A stretch of 7,195 nucleotides of DNA, taken from the NCBI GenBank assembly GCA_003157055.1, contig PMIG01000123.1:1-7195 (forward strand). The letters are read 5' to 3'. Below the pieces are notes generated by a model, which was not told the DNA's origin, did no database searches, and saw nothing but the letters and a program-made list of their open reading frames with translations. Shown in pieces: positions 1 through 7,070 of this stretch. Numbering within the stretch: position 1 is the first letter of the stretch; each line of letters opens with the position of its first letter. Position numbers and translations under genes: made by a program. Source of the stretch: Bacteroidales bacterium. GTDB taxonomy: Bacteria > Bacteroidota > Bacteroidia > Bacteroidales > VadinHA17.

Positions 1-666
1 GTTCTGGTTGCCGCCGCTCCATTGGATCTGAACGTAGCGTTAAAATCTTCCCCAACCATGCTGATGTCATGGTTTAACGGATCCGAAGGCGGCAACGCAA
101 TTGCTGATGTTATACTTGGTAATGTAAATCCTTCCGGGAAACTGCCGTTTACTTTCCCGGTCGCATTAAATGATTCTCCCGCTTTTGCTCTTGCCACTTT
201 CCCGGGAGACAGTACCGCTAATTATAAAGAGGGATCTCTTGTTGGTTATCGCTGGTTTGAAACCAAAAATATCAAACCTCTGTTCTCTTTCGGATTTGGA
301 CTCTCCTATACACAATTTGCCTATAGCGGAATCAAAACTGATAAAGAAAAATACAGAAGTGATGAAACTATTCAGATTTCCATGGATCTGAAGAACACCG
401 GGAAAAGAGAAGGAGATGAAGTGGTACAGCTTTATGTTCATCGTATTGATTCAAAAGTTGAATGGCCGGCAAAAGAACTGAAAAGCTTCAGCCGTGTAAC
501 ACTGAAACCCGGGGAAACCAAAAAAGTGACCCTGTCCGTGCCTGTCAGTCAGCTAAGATACTGGGATGTGAAGAGTAATGACTGGCAACTCGAAAATGGA
601 GAAATCCAGCTTATGGTCGGATCTTCATCCTCTGATATACGTCTGACCAAAAATATAGAGATTTAA
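1..666 (+). CDS. GH3 family beta-glycosidase, C-terminal part (5' end outside window)
   Basis: Reading frame 1 is open from the first base to TAA at 664-666, giving 221 residues. The true start lies upstream, so the in-frame TTG at 22 is not a start. Residues about 1-110 are the end of the GH3 C-terminal alpha/beta sandwich: [13 protein letters not shown] followed by [11 protein letters not shown] (about 28-53), then the conserved [12 protein letters not shown] (about 75-86) and [12 protein letters not shown] (about 93-104). Residues about 115-215 form the fibronectin-III-like domain typical of long GH3 enzymes ([16 protein letters not shown], then [13 protein letters not shown]). The catalytic aspartate sits in the missing N-terminal barrel, so activity cannot be judged here. 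The family cuts terminal beta-linked glucose or xylose from oligosaccharides, usually in the periplasm in Bacteroidota. It converges on the GH35 gene across a 60-bp gap. The family call is very secure; the substrate is inferred. Confidence 0.95.
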   Translation, partial: VLVAAAPLDLNVALKSSPTMLMSWFNGSEGGNAIADVILGNVNPSGKLPFTFPVALNDSPAFALATFPGDSTANYKEGSLVGYRWFETKNIKPLFSFGFGLSYTQFAYSGIKTDKEKYRSDETIQISMDLKNTGKREGDEVVQLYVHRIDSKVEWPAKELKSFSRVTLKPGETKKVTLSVPVSQLRYWDVKSNDWQLENGEIQLMVGSSSSDIRLTKNIEI

Positions 667-726
667 GCTCGCCACCTGTACCAATAGCGATATCATTCAA
701 ATATATTTCTTACTTATAGTTGCATT

Positions 727-2439
727 TTATTTATAACTATATAAAGTGACTCTAATGATGTTGTAGCCGGCTCCCAGCCTGAGGTTTCTTCCCTGTCCTG
801 TATCATCGCCTGCCAGTCTTCGCCCCGGGATCCATTTACCTTCAGCAAAAGTTCCCTCCTCAACTGTAGCTAATCCTGTTTTAAATTCAGGATTCTTTTG
901 TGAAAGAGTAATTGACAAACCAGTTCCTCCGATGTAAAACTCGTCGGCGGTAGTCATAATAAACAAGGCTGCCCCCAGATCAGCACTTCTGCTGTTTAAA
1001 TTGAAAGGATCGAACCGGAGGTCCGTATGGAAGATGTAATCGCCGAGATTAATATTCTCAGAGGGATTATCTTTAGTTAATAATACAGCACCTATAGAAT
1101 TCATCCCCTGACGTTCTCCGATCAAAGGCATCAGCTGAGAAATCATATTGTAACACTGCGACAGTTCATCACCTGCCTGTATACGCCGTTCAATGCCGAA
1201 GGGTGAAAAACCTAACGCATTATGTTGTCCGACTGCAAAAATCAGATTGGCTGCTCCCTCGGCACCGCTGCCTGTTTCAGGGATGAACAAGGAATTACCT
1301 TCGCGGGTGAATAGTCCAGCCATATAAGCAAAATCAGGGCGGTACAGATCAGGACAAAGGATGTCAATTGACGGGCCGCCGGCATGCCAGATATCGAAAA
1401 CCTGCGGGAGAGGTCCGCCGCTAGGGTAAGTGCCTGGCCACGAATGTTCCCTCTGCTTCAGCCAGGCATTGACAAACATTGGTATCGGGTACTTGGCTTT
1501 TCCTGCTTCAACTACCTTATTAATATATGTTGCATAGTACCAGGCCATAAAAACTTCGTCGGAATAATAAGGATAAGTCACCAGAGCTTCATCCTGTTCT
1601 TTCTGAGTCATCGGGGGTACGAGATTCCGCACCGGCATCACAAGTCCTTTTGGTTTTCCAGGACCAAATACCTCTTCCCAGGTTCCTGCCGTTTTAGATC
1701 CGTTGGCTTTCCATGCTTCCTTTAATTCAGGAACGAGGTTTTCTTTGTTTTTTTCTATATAGCTCATTAATTCCTGAGGAACGGGTCCATTATAAGCTTT
1801 ATTCGCAAAGTCTGAACGGTCGCGGGAATCGAGCAATACTCCGACTTCATTTTCAACCTGAATCATTATTACCGTATGCTGGCTGCTGTCGACTTCCTTA
1901 ATGTATTTCATCAGGGCAGCAAAAGCACGTGTATCAGCATTGCAGTTCTCTTCACTCAACGGGGTTAATAATTCGATCGGATCATTTTCGTTTATCTCAA
2001 CTCTGGGGAATCGTTTATAGTCCTTCTTTACCCAATCAGGAATATAACTTGACATGCCGTTCTTCCAGCTCGCAAACCAGATGAAAATCAATTTCAAATT
2101 ATTCTTCCTGGCATCAGTTATTACTGAGTCGACAATTTCAAAATTGAATTTTCCTTCCTGCGGTTCGACCATCGCCCATGATACACCGGCTATAACCGAA
2201 TTAAGATTACTTTTGGTCAATATCGGCCATATCGGTTTCAGATAGTCGAGACTTGTGGCGGCATTATTGGTCAGTTCACCACATAGGGCAATAAATGGTT
2301 TCCCGTCAACAATAAATTGAGTAGCATTTCCTTTTTTATCAAGATGAGGTATTCCATTCTGCGCAGTCTGAGATTGCTGCTTGCAGGAGAATGAGACCAG
2401 GCAAATCAGGATAAATAAACAAATTAGTTTTGTATTCAT
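727..2439 (-). CDS. GH35 family beta-galactosidase-like lipoprotein with DUF5597-type C-terminal domain
   Basis: This is an intact 570-residue protein. Residues 1-19 are a lipoprotein signal: MNTK, a hydrophobic stretch and Cys19 in VSFSC, so it is probably anchored to a membrane facing the periplasm or surface. Residues about 35-410 form a (beta/alpha)8 barrel of the GH35 DUF5597 type. QVENEVG at 194-200 carries the likely acid/base Glu198, and FIPETG at 385-390 carries the likely nucleophile Glu388. The C-terminal third (about 420-570) matches the DUF5597-like beta domain. GH35 enzymes with this architecture are expected to release terminal beta-galactose; specificity here is not known. The ATG at 2437-2439 is chosen because it starts the signal peptide; there is no Shine-Dalgarno, as usual in this phylum. 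It lies 30 bp downstream of the GH59 gene on the same strand and is likely cotranscribed, so a polar effect of the GH59 stop on it is possible. Confidence 0.9.
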   Translation of the reverse strand: MNTKLICLFILICLVSFSCKQQSQTAQNGIPHLDKKGNATQFIVDGKPFIALCGELTNNAATSLDYLKPIWPILTKSNLNSVIAGVSWAMVEPQEGKFNFEIVDSVITDARKNNLKLIFIWFASWKNGMSSYIPDWVKKDYKRFPRVEINENDPIELLTPLSEENCNADTRAFAALMKYIKEVDSSQHTVIMIQVENEVGVLLDSRDRSDFANKAYNGPVPQELMSYIEKNKENLVPELKEAWKANGSKTAGTWEEVFGPGKPKGLVMPVRNLVPPMTQKEQDEALVTYPYYSDEVFMAWYYATYINKVVEAGKAKYPIPMFVNAWLKQREHSWPGTYPSGGPLPQVFDIWHAGGPSIDILCPDLYRPDFAYMAGLFTREGNSLFIPETGSGAEGAANLIFAVGQHNALGFSPFGIERRIQAGDELSQCYNMISQLMPLIGERQGMNSIGAVLLTKDNPSENINLGDYIFHTDLRFDPFNLNSRSADLGAALFIMTTADEFYIGGTGLSITLSQKNPEFKTGLATVEEGTFAEGKWIPGRRLAGDDTGQGRNLRLGAGYNIIRVTLYSYK

Positions 2440-2469
2440 GATTCTTTAAATTATATGGGCAGGTTTAAA

Positions 2470-3123
2470 TTAGCGATTATTTTTCACATCCGGATTATAC
2501 ATAGGTTTAACTTTGTTCGAATAAGCATCAGAATCAGGGGGGATACTTTTGACTTGTTTTATTATAAGATTATCAAACAGTGCAATATTGCTGGTCTTAT
2601 CTTTGCTTCCTGAAACCAGACCAGCCATACCTTCTGCGAAGATGGAATCAGATGCTGAAAGTATCAGGTTATTATTTACAAAACCTGTGATAGTATTTCC
2701 AGAAAAACGTAACATTAGAGTGAGCCAATGGGCTGCTGAAATACCCGATGCCTTTCCTGTTGCTATCAGAGTACCCATTTCATTATTCTTTTCATCCTGT
2801 TTTGAGATATACAGGGAACAAGTGCCGTCGGCCGACAAATTCAAATAATATCCGCTTGGTTTGCATCCGTAGCCAGTACCCGTGCCAGTGATATGGCCCA
2901 TAACACCTGCCCAACCTTCGCTACTGAGATAAACATCAGCGCTGATCTCATAGTCTTTCCAGCCAGGGTCCCCGATAATAGTATATGGCATCCATTCGGG
3001 TGCCCAGCTCTGAGCTCCGGACTCGATAACCTGACGCAGGCATTTGCCTTTATTGTCTGGCCTTTCGGCGATTTCAAATACTCCTGCAATATCAGCGGTA
3101 TAATGTGGCAGATACCCCCACAT
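2470..3123 (-). CDS. GH59 galactocerebrosidase-like, C-terminal lectin-like domain (downstream of the in-frame stop)
   Basis: These 217 residues start at the first ATG (3121-3123) after the in-frame stop, four sense codons beyond it. The reading matches the lectin-like C-terminal domain of GALC: IAGVFEIAE, YTIIGDPGWKDYEISADVYL (about 47-66), AGVMGHITG, and FDNLIIKQV near residue 190 (human has SIIGDYNWTNLTIKCDVYI and AQFDNFLVEA). There is no signal peptide and no catalytic pair, so if made separately it would stay in the cytoplasm and be unlikely to act alone. The 221 in-frame sense codons after the TAA contain no other stop, and the domain pattern is well kept, so the lesion is recent or is bypassed. 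The ATG start is nominal; the natural product is the C-terminus of the upstream reading. The GH35 gene follows after 30 bp. Confidence 0.75.
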   Translation of the reverse strand: MWGYLPHYTADIAGVFEIAERPDNKGKCLRQVIESGAQSWAPEWMPYTIIGDPGWKDYEISADVYLSSEGWAGVMGHITGTGTGYGCKPSGYYLNLSADGTCSLYISKQDEKNNEMGTLIATGKASGISAAHWLTLMLRFSGNTITGFVNNNLILSASDSIFAEGMAGLVSGSKDKTSNIALFDNLIIKQVKSIPPDSDAYSNKVKPMYNPDVKNNR

Positions 3124-3135
3124 CTTAGCATCCCC

Positions 3136-4560
3136 TTACTCTTCAAATGTTTCATAATAGGGGAATGGAAATGGTTTAGAAGCCGGGATACGGGCAAATG
3201 ATCCTTTTTGCTGCCCAGTTGTCGTAGATAAAGAGTAAATGGAATTGGGCTCGAAAGTAATCTCAAAAGAGCCATTGACCGGAGTGATATCGTTAATTCT
3301 GACAAACTGCTCCTGAGCGTTGCTTCGCCAGACACACATTTTGCCGGAGGATAATCCTCCACTGACTTTAAAGGTAACTTTCTGATCTGCCTTAGCATTT
3401 TTTGTTTCGACAATAATGCTATAATCATTCCCGGGCGATTTCAATGTAACAAACGTTCCTCCGCTATCGAGTTTACCACATGCCCCATTCAGGTACTTCC
3501 AGCCAGTCTTGCAAAATTGTCCGTAGTGAGCGTATCCCCAAAGTACAGGCCGTAAATAATAATACCCTGACCAGGGTTCGCGCGCTACCATAATGGCAGG
3601 ATCCTCCGGGAATGGTTCAATGCCGTATGTGGAAGCAACAAGGAACCAGTTCACTATCATGGTTGCTCCGCTTTCGATGAAATTCTTGTTAAATGACTCA
3701 ACCAGGCTGATTTCACAATCAAAACCTTTTTTGTAGATATGCTCTTCTGAATTCCAGATGGGTTTGTTCAATTCTTCGCTCAATTTAATGACATCTGCTG
3801 TAGCTGGCATTTCATTCATTGTATGAGCGCTCATGATGTCAACAGAAGATCTTAGCAATGAATCTTTCAGCATGTCCTTACACCAGTCAAATTTATCTTT
3901 CTGCCAGTTGTCGAAAGCGTGAATTTTCACTTTGGAAAGGCCACTGCCATTCAGCGTGGCACGAAGCTTTTTTACGAAATCCTCATTAACACCTTTTTCG
4001 TTGCGGCATCCAACAGCATCCAGGTCTATTCCATATACATTTTTCAGTCCTTTGATCCATTTGGCATAATAATCACACATATCCTGCGACCAAAAGTTGT
4101 TGTTGCCAATCCATTTTGGACAGCTCCATGCATTAGCGTCAAGGGTAATTGAAGGATTTCTTTTCCTGGCTTCGCTCATCAGCCACCATTCATAACCCCT
4201 GCTGTAATTCTCGTCATTTCGTGAATGCATATGACTCGGTTCTGACCCCTGGGTCGAATTTCCATCGCCAGGAACTTCAACCAGCAATGCTGAAATCGAA
4301 GCTCCGAATTTCGGTTTGAAAAGGATATCCAATATCTGACTTCGCTGAGGTTCCGGATAGTCTTTTAAAAGTACCGATGTGGCTCCGCCTCCGCTGACCG
4401 CACCGATACCATCAAATCGTTTGCCAATAGCATTCCCGTCGATGCTAATCGTCTGCCCTTTTATTGTATTTACACTCAGGCATATTATCAGTAAACAAAA
4501 CAACAGTTTGAATAATGTTGTTCCATGGGAACATTTAAGTACAAAAATTTTTGAGTTCAT
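3136..4560 (-). CDS. GH59 galactocerebrosidase-like, catalytic part (signal peptide, barrel, beta-sandwich)
   Basis: This is a 474-residue reading. Residues 1-35 look like a secretion signal (positive N-terminus, hydrophobic run LFKLLFCLLIICLSV, possible cleavage after IKG before Gln36). The catalytic barrel covers about 40-345. GCRNEKG at 184-190 carries the likely acid/base Glu188, and IWNSEEH at 268-274 the likely nucleophile Glu272, aligning with NER and SSED in human GALC. REPWSGYYYLRPVLW (327-341) and the segment to about 455 correspond to the end of the barrel and the beta-sandwich. The family removes beta-galactose, in animals from galactosylceramide; in a plant-polymer-degrading bacterium a plant galactoside is a more likely substrate, which is inference. 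The reading ends in TAA at the linker before the lectin-like domain. The ATG is one base after the stop of the degraded pectinesterase frame, so translation may once have been coupled. Confidence 0.88.
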   Translation of the reverse strand: MNSKIFVLKCSHGTTLFKLLFCLLIICLSVNTIKGQTISIDGNAIGKRFDGIGAVSGGGATSVLLKDYPEPQRSQILDILFKPKFGASISALLVEVPGDGNSTQGSEPSHMHSRNDENYSRGYEWWLMSEARKRNPSITLDANAWSCPKWIGNNNFWSQDMCDYYAKWIKGLKNVYGIDLDAVGCRNEKGVNEDFVKKLRATLNGSGLSKVKIHAFDNWQKDKFDWCKDMLKDSLLRSSVDIMSAHTMNEMPATADVIKLSEELNKPIWNSEEHIYKKGFDCEISLVESFNKNFIESGATMIVNWFLVASTYGIEPFPEDPAIMVAREPWSGYYYLRPVLWGYAHYGQFCKTGWKYLNGACGKLDSGGTFVTLKSPGNDYSIIVETKNAKADQKVTFKVSGGLSSGKMCVWRSNAQEQFVRINDITPVNGSFEITFEPNSIYSLSTTTGQQKGSFARIPASKPFPFPYYETFEE

Positions 4561-4583
4561 GTTATTTATTAATAATTATCTGA

Positions 4584-4661
4584 CCTTCTCTGACATAGGT
4601 ATGAATGCCTGAATAATCAATATCTCAAACATTTTCAACAGCCAGCCTTCTCTGAGATAGG
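4584..4661. repeat. Short diverged direct repeat in the pectinesterase remnant
   Basis: A 16-base unit occurs at 4584-4599 (CCTTCTCTGACATAGG) and again at 4646-4661 (CCTTCTCTGAGATAGG), differing at one base and offset by 62 bases. Read on the minus strand, both units sit in a similar coding context but in different frames. The proximal copy reads SGIHTYVREGQIIINK, and the distal one, in a shifted frame, reads SGNAGSYLREGWLLK. The shared pattern is SG, a few residues, Y, V or L, REG. This suggests a degenerate duplication of a coding segment, but the copies are short. Confidence 0.5.
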
Positions 4662-4972
4662 AGCCTGCATTTCCTGAATTTCACATCATATTCCAGGCTA
4701 TCTTTCAATTCATGTTTAAGACCCATAATAAAGATTCGCGGATTGCAGGCCGGAACAATAATCTTTTCATGATAAGTTCCATTCTTCACATTGATTGTTA
4801 TCCTCTGATCGGGAAAGGATCTTGATGCATCAATCGCCTTATGGATTGTGGAATAATCACCTGAACTGTCCTGCGCAACTGTCATTTTATAAACATCCTG
4901 CGAGACTGCAGTTGGACGTTTTAAAAATACAACTGCGCAAATCAACATGCAAAGCTTCCTGAAAATTTTCAA
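4625..4972 (-). pseudogene. CE8 pectinesterase (pectin methylesterase), 5' remnant
   Basis: This is a 115-residue reading where a full CE8 enzyme has roughly 300 or more. Residues 1-25 form a signal peptide (MKIFRKLCMLICAVVFL). Residues about 26-85 match the start of the CE8 beta-helix: DVYKMTVAQDSSGDYSTIHK, AIDASRSFPDQRITINVKNG, TYHEKIIVPACNPRIFIMG. Beyond about residue 85 the match ends and the sequence runs into unrelated LKHELKDSLEYDVKF. The catalytic aspartates, Gln and Arg of CE8 all lie in the lost part, so it cannot be active. The start is TTG (4970-4972) where an ATG would be expected; the next ATG is at 4946-4948, inside the signal peptide. After TGA (4625-4627) the same frame continues for 20 codons (DIDYSGIHTYVREGQIIINK) to TAA at 4562-4564, one base before the GH59 ATG. 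The lost 3' part suggests an internal deletion that joined the 5' end to another gene's tail. The N-terminal identity is secure; the tail is unrecognised. Confidence 0.8.
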
Positions 4973-5060
4973 AGTTATATATGTTAATGTCTGAATATAG
5001 TTAATGAAAGCAAGCGAGTATAATAAAATTAAAAACAGGAATAAATGTTCTAAATTATAT

Positions 5061-5068
5061 TATTTTTG
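5061..5068 (+). promoter_or_regulatory. Bacteroidota-type -7 promoter box for the tRNA-Lys gene
   Basis: TATTTTTG fits the TAnnTTTG -7 consensus of the Bacteroidota primary sigma factor. It ends 15 bases before the mature tRNA, leaving room for a short 5' leader. No clear TTG -33 box is seen at the usual distance upstream (about 5035-5042), so the match rests on the -7 box and its location. The surrounding 4973-5083 region is very AT-rich and also has to carry the start of the divergent hydrolase block. Confidence 0.5.
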
Positions 5069-5083
5069 CAACAATTTAAAAAA

Positions 5084-5156
<73 letters not shown>

Positions 5157-5251
5157 CAAAACTGTTAACATGATGTGAGGTAATTTGATACATTCCTTCC
5201 CCCTGGCTCACAGGTTTAAAAGAATTAATACAGGATTAAATCAATCAAAGC

Positions 5252-5641
5252 ATGGAAATTACCTTCGAAGGCGGTAAAGTTGTTACGGCACATTCGCATG
5301 GACACATTATAAGGACCGATCAGCCGGTTGCTGACGGCGGCAAGGATTCAGCCCCTTCACCATATGAACTCTTTCTGGCATCAATAGGAACCTGTGCTGG
5401 TATATATGTAAAATCATTCTGCGATAACCGGCAGATATCAGCGGATGGCATTAAGATTATCGAGAGTATAGAATGGAGCAAAGAGACCGGATTGCCTTTA
5501 AAAATAAACCTCGATATTAAATTGCCCGAAGGGTTTCCGGAAAAATATAAGGCCTCACTAATTCATGTGGCTGACCTTTGCAAAGTAAAAAAGACGATGG
5601 TCAATCCTCCGGAATTTAAAATAATTACCTCACACATTTAA
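5252..5641 (+). CDS. OsmC/Ohr-family protein (possible thiol-dependent peroxide reductase)
   Basis: This is a 129-residue cytosolic protein with no signal peptide, at the short end of the OsmC/YhfA-like size range. It has the family layout: an N-terminal beta-sheet (about 1-30), then SPYELFLASIGTC (36-48) with Cys48 at the start of the long central helix, and the second conserved cysteine in VADLCKVKKTM (Cys110). The pair Cys48/Cys110 is the family's redox site for reducing organic peroxides, and Glu39 fits the conserved acidic position. The YhfA-like subgroup has no well-established substrate, so peroxide reduction is the family role and not shown here. The ATG at 5252 is chosen because the fold begins at once; no Shine-Dalgarno is present. 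It lies 95 bp after the tRNA and may be read from its own promoter or from tRNA read-through. It converges on xylA. Confidence 0.9.
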   Translation: MEITFEGGKVVTAHSHGHIIRTDQPVADGGKDSAPSPYELFLASIGTCAGIYVKSFCDNRQISADGIKIIESIEWSKETGLPLKINLDIKLPEGFPEKYKASLIHVADLCKVKKTMVNPPEFKIITSHI

Positions 5642-5710
5642 AAAAATCTGCGGGAATCAACGTTCCACAGAGACTTTTAAACTCCCGGGGAACGCAGATT
5701 GGCGCAGATT
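5640..5710 (-). terminator. Probable intrinsic terminator of xylA, formed by the palindrome
   Basis: On the minus strand the palindrome starts 37 bases after the xylA TAA (5748-5750) and is followed by a run of seven T (complement of A at 5640-5646), part of which also pairs in the stem. This is the hairpin-plus-U-tract layout of a Rho-independent terminator. The T-run overlaps the last bases of the osmC stop codon. On the plus strand no T-run follows the right arm, so osmC is less clearly terminated by it. The stem is long and imperfect, so the strength is uncertain. Confidence 0.45.
5645..5710. repeat. Imperfect palindrome (REP-like), 24-base arms, 18-base loop
   Basis: The left arm 5645-5668 begins AATCTGCGGGAATC; the right arm 5687-5710 ends GGCGCAGATT. 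Laid against each other, 19 of 24 positions pair: 8 pairs, 2 mismatches, 4 pairs, 2 mismatches, 6 pairs, 1 mismatch, 1 pair. The right arm itself holds two direct copies of CGCAGATT (5693-5700 and 5703-5710) separated by GG, and the left arm a partial second copy. This modular pattern is more than a simple terminator and resembles dispersed repeats seen between genes in Bacteroidota genomes. That resemblance is from memory; copy number cannot be tested in this window. Confidence 0.65.
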
Positions 5711-5747
5711 ATATCTCTCATAAAAGGCATCTGCTGATACCTTCCGC

Positions 5748-7070
5748 TTAATCGATATACATGTTTAAAAGCTGCTCATAGAGCTCCTGCTTGCCTGATA
5801 GCACATCAGGTTCTCCGTTTTTAACTGCTATATCATGCAACTTTGCAAGGGTAAGCTTACCGGTTTCAAATTCCTTTCCGGGACCTTTATCGAACGATGC
5901 ATATCTCTTCTTTCTCATTTTGAGATAATCGCTTTCATTCAATACTTTATCAGCTATTACCAATGCTCTTGCGAAGGTGTCCATACCGCTGATATGTGCG
6001 ACGAAAAGATCTTCTTTATCAGTTGAGTTGCGACGAATTTTTGCATCAAAATTAATACCGCCGTTCTTGAACCCGCCGGCTCTGAGAATTACCATCATTG
6101 CTTCGGTGACCTCATAGATATTGGTCGGGAACTCATCCGTATCCCATCCGTTCTGATAATCGCCTTTATTTGCATCAATGCTGCCTAGGAGACCTGCATC
6201 AGCAGCTACCTGGAGCTCATGCTGGAAGCTGTGTCCTGCCAGTGTTGCATGGTTTACTTCGATATTCAGTTTGAAATCCTTATCGAGTCTGTATTTTCGA
6301 AGAAATCCGATAATTGTAGCTACATCAAAATCGTACTGGTGTTTTGTCGGCTCCATAGGTTTTGGCTCAACGAGGAAAGTGCCTTTAAATCCTATCTTTC
6401 GGCCATAATCGCGGGCAAGAGATAACATCATGCCCATATGGTCGAGTTCGCGTTTCATATCTGTATTGTGAAGGCTCATATATCCTTCCCTGCCACCCCA
6501 GAACACATAATTCTCGCCTCCAAGTTCAACGTTAGCATGAATGGCATTTTTCAGCTGTGCACCGGCATTGGCCACGACGTTAAAATCGGGATTGGTTGCA
6601 GCACCATTCATATAACGGGGATTTGAGAAAAGATTTGCTGTAGCCCAGAGAAGCTTCACACCTGTATCTTTCTGCATTTTCTTCATTACAGGAACAATCT
6701 TATCAAGACGCTTTTCTATCTCAAGGACTGATCCGGCTCCAACGATATCGGTATCATGAAAACAATAATATCCTGCTCCAATTTTGGTGATAAATTCAAA
6801 AGCTGCATCCAGACGATATTTTATCTTATCATCATTGGGCATATCTTTCCATGGAAATGAATGAGTAGCATCACCAAATGGATCTGTACCGTCGCCACAG
6901 AATGAATGCCAGAATGCAACTGCAAAACGCAGATGATCCTTCATCTTTTTACCGGCTACAACCTGTTCAGGGTTGTACCATCTGAATGCCAGGGGGTTTT
7001 TCGATTTCCTGCCCTCGAATTTGATCTTCCCAATACCGGGATAGTACTCTTTCTTGCCTTTGTAAACCAT
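5748..7070 (-). CDS. xylA: Xylose isomerase, class II
   Basis: This is a full-length 440-residue protein, the usual size for class II enzymes. It interconverts D-xylose and D-xylulose in the cytosol, using two divalent metal ions. The catalytic pair His105 and Asp108 sits in CFHDTD. Metal ligands are all present: Glu235 (LVEPKP, with Lys237), Glu271 and His274 (IEVNH), Asp299 (SIDANKGD), Asp310 and Asp312 (WDTDEF), and Asp342 (NFDAK). The N-terminal [20 protein letters not shown] and [15 protein letters not shown] are typical of the family. The ATG at 7068-7070 matches the usual start, and the upstream is AT-rich without Shine-Dalgarno. No xylulokinase or xylose transporter lies downstream; the neighbour there is the convergent osmC. 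A xylose-responsive promoter would lie in 7071-7195 or beyond, but no operator is recognised. The gene appears intact and functional. Confidence 0.97.
   Translation of the reverse strand: MVYKGKKEYYPGIGKIKFEGRKSKNPLAFRWYNPEQVVAGKKMKDHLRFAVAFWHSFCGDGTDPFGDATHSFPWKDMPNDDKIKYRLDAAFEFITKIGAGYYCFHDTDIVGAGSVLEIEKRLDKIVPVMKKMQKDTGVKLLWATANLFSNPRYMNGAATNPDFNVVANAGAQLKNAIHANVELGGENYVFWGGREGYMSLHNTDMKRELDHMGMMLSLARDYGRKIGFKGTFLVEPKPMEPTKHQYDFDVATIIGFLRKYRLDKDFKLNIEVNHATLAGHSFQHELQVAADAGLLGSIDANKGDYQNGWDTDEFPTNIYEVTEAMMVILRAGGFKNGGINFDAKIRRNSTDKEDLFVAHISGMDTFARALVIADKVLNESDYLKMRKKRYASFDKGPGKEFETGKLTLAKLHDIAVKNGEPDVLSGKQELYEQLLNMYID

Larger units (their letters stand above)
2470..4560 (-). pseudogene. 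GH59 galactocerebrosidase-like gene, whole locus, interrupted by one in-frame TAA
   Basis: The span is 697 codons: 474 sense, TAA at 3136-3138, 221 sense, final TAA at 2470-2472. Total length (695 sense codons) is close to human GALC (about 685 residues), and order is colinear throughout as recalled from the human protein: FDGIGAVSGGGATS and PEPQRSQILD near the N-terminus, EPSHMH, RGYEWWLM, EPWSGYY, then the lectin-like YTIIGDPGWKDYEI and FDNLII near the C-terminus. Both sides of the stop are in the same frame, so this is a substitution or recoding event and not an indel. Around the stop the reading is ETFEE, stop, GDAK, MWGYL. Alternatives are a recent pseudogene, a sequencing error, stop read-through, or a functional split gene. 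No selenocysteine or pyrrolysine reading is implied, because the codon is TAA. Confidence 0.75.

Noticed and set aside
166..441. Antisense and shifted readings of 91 and 73 residues over the GH3 gene.
   Set aside because: They shadow a well-conserved GH3 frame and have no family features.
1384..1725. A 113-residue plus-strand reading opposite the GH35 gene.
   Set aside because: It lies wholly antisense to a strongly conserved gene and shows no recognisable domain or start context.
3136..3138. Special amino acid insertion at the GH59 stop (selenocysteine or pyrrolysine).
   Set aside because: The codon is TAA, while those systems use TGA and TAG; no supporting structure was recognised.
2841..3428. 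A 195-residue minus-strand reading across the GH59 stop region, which might suggest a frameshift bridge.
   Set aside because: It is in another frame, its residues match no GH59 segment, and both GH59 parts share one frame, so no frameshift is needed.
5174..5212. TGTGAG/CTCACA inverted repeat after the tRNA as a terminator.
   Set aside because: It has only six pairs, a 27-base loop and no T-run after it.
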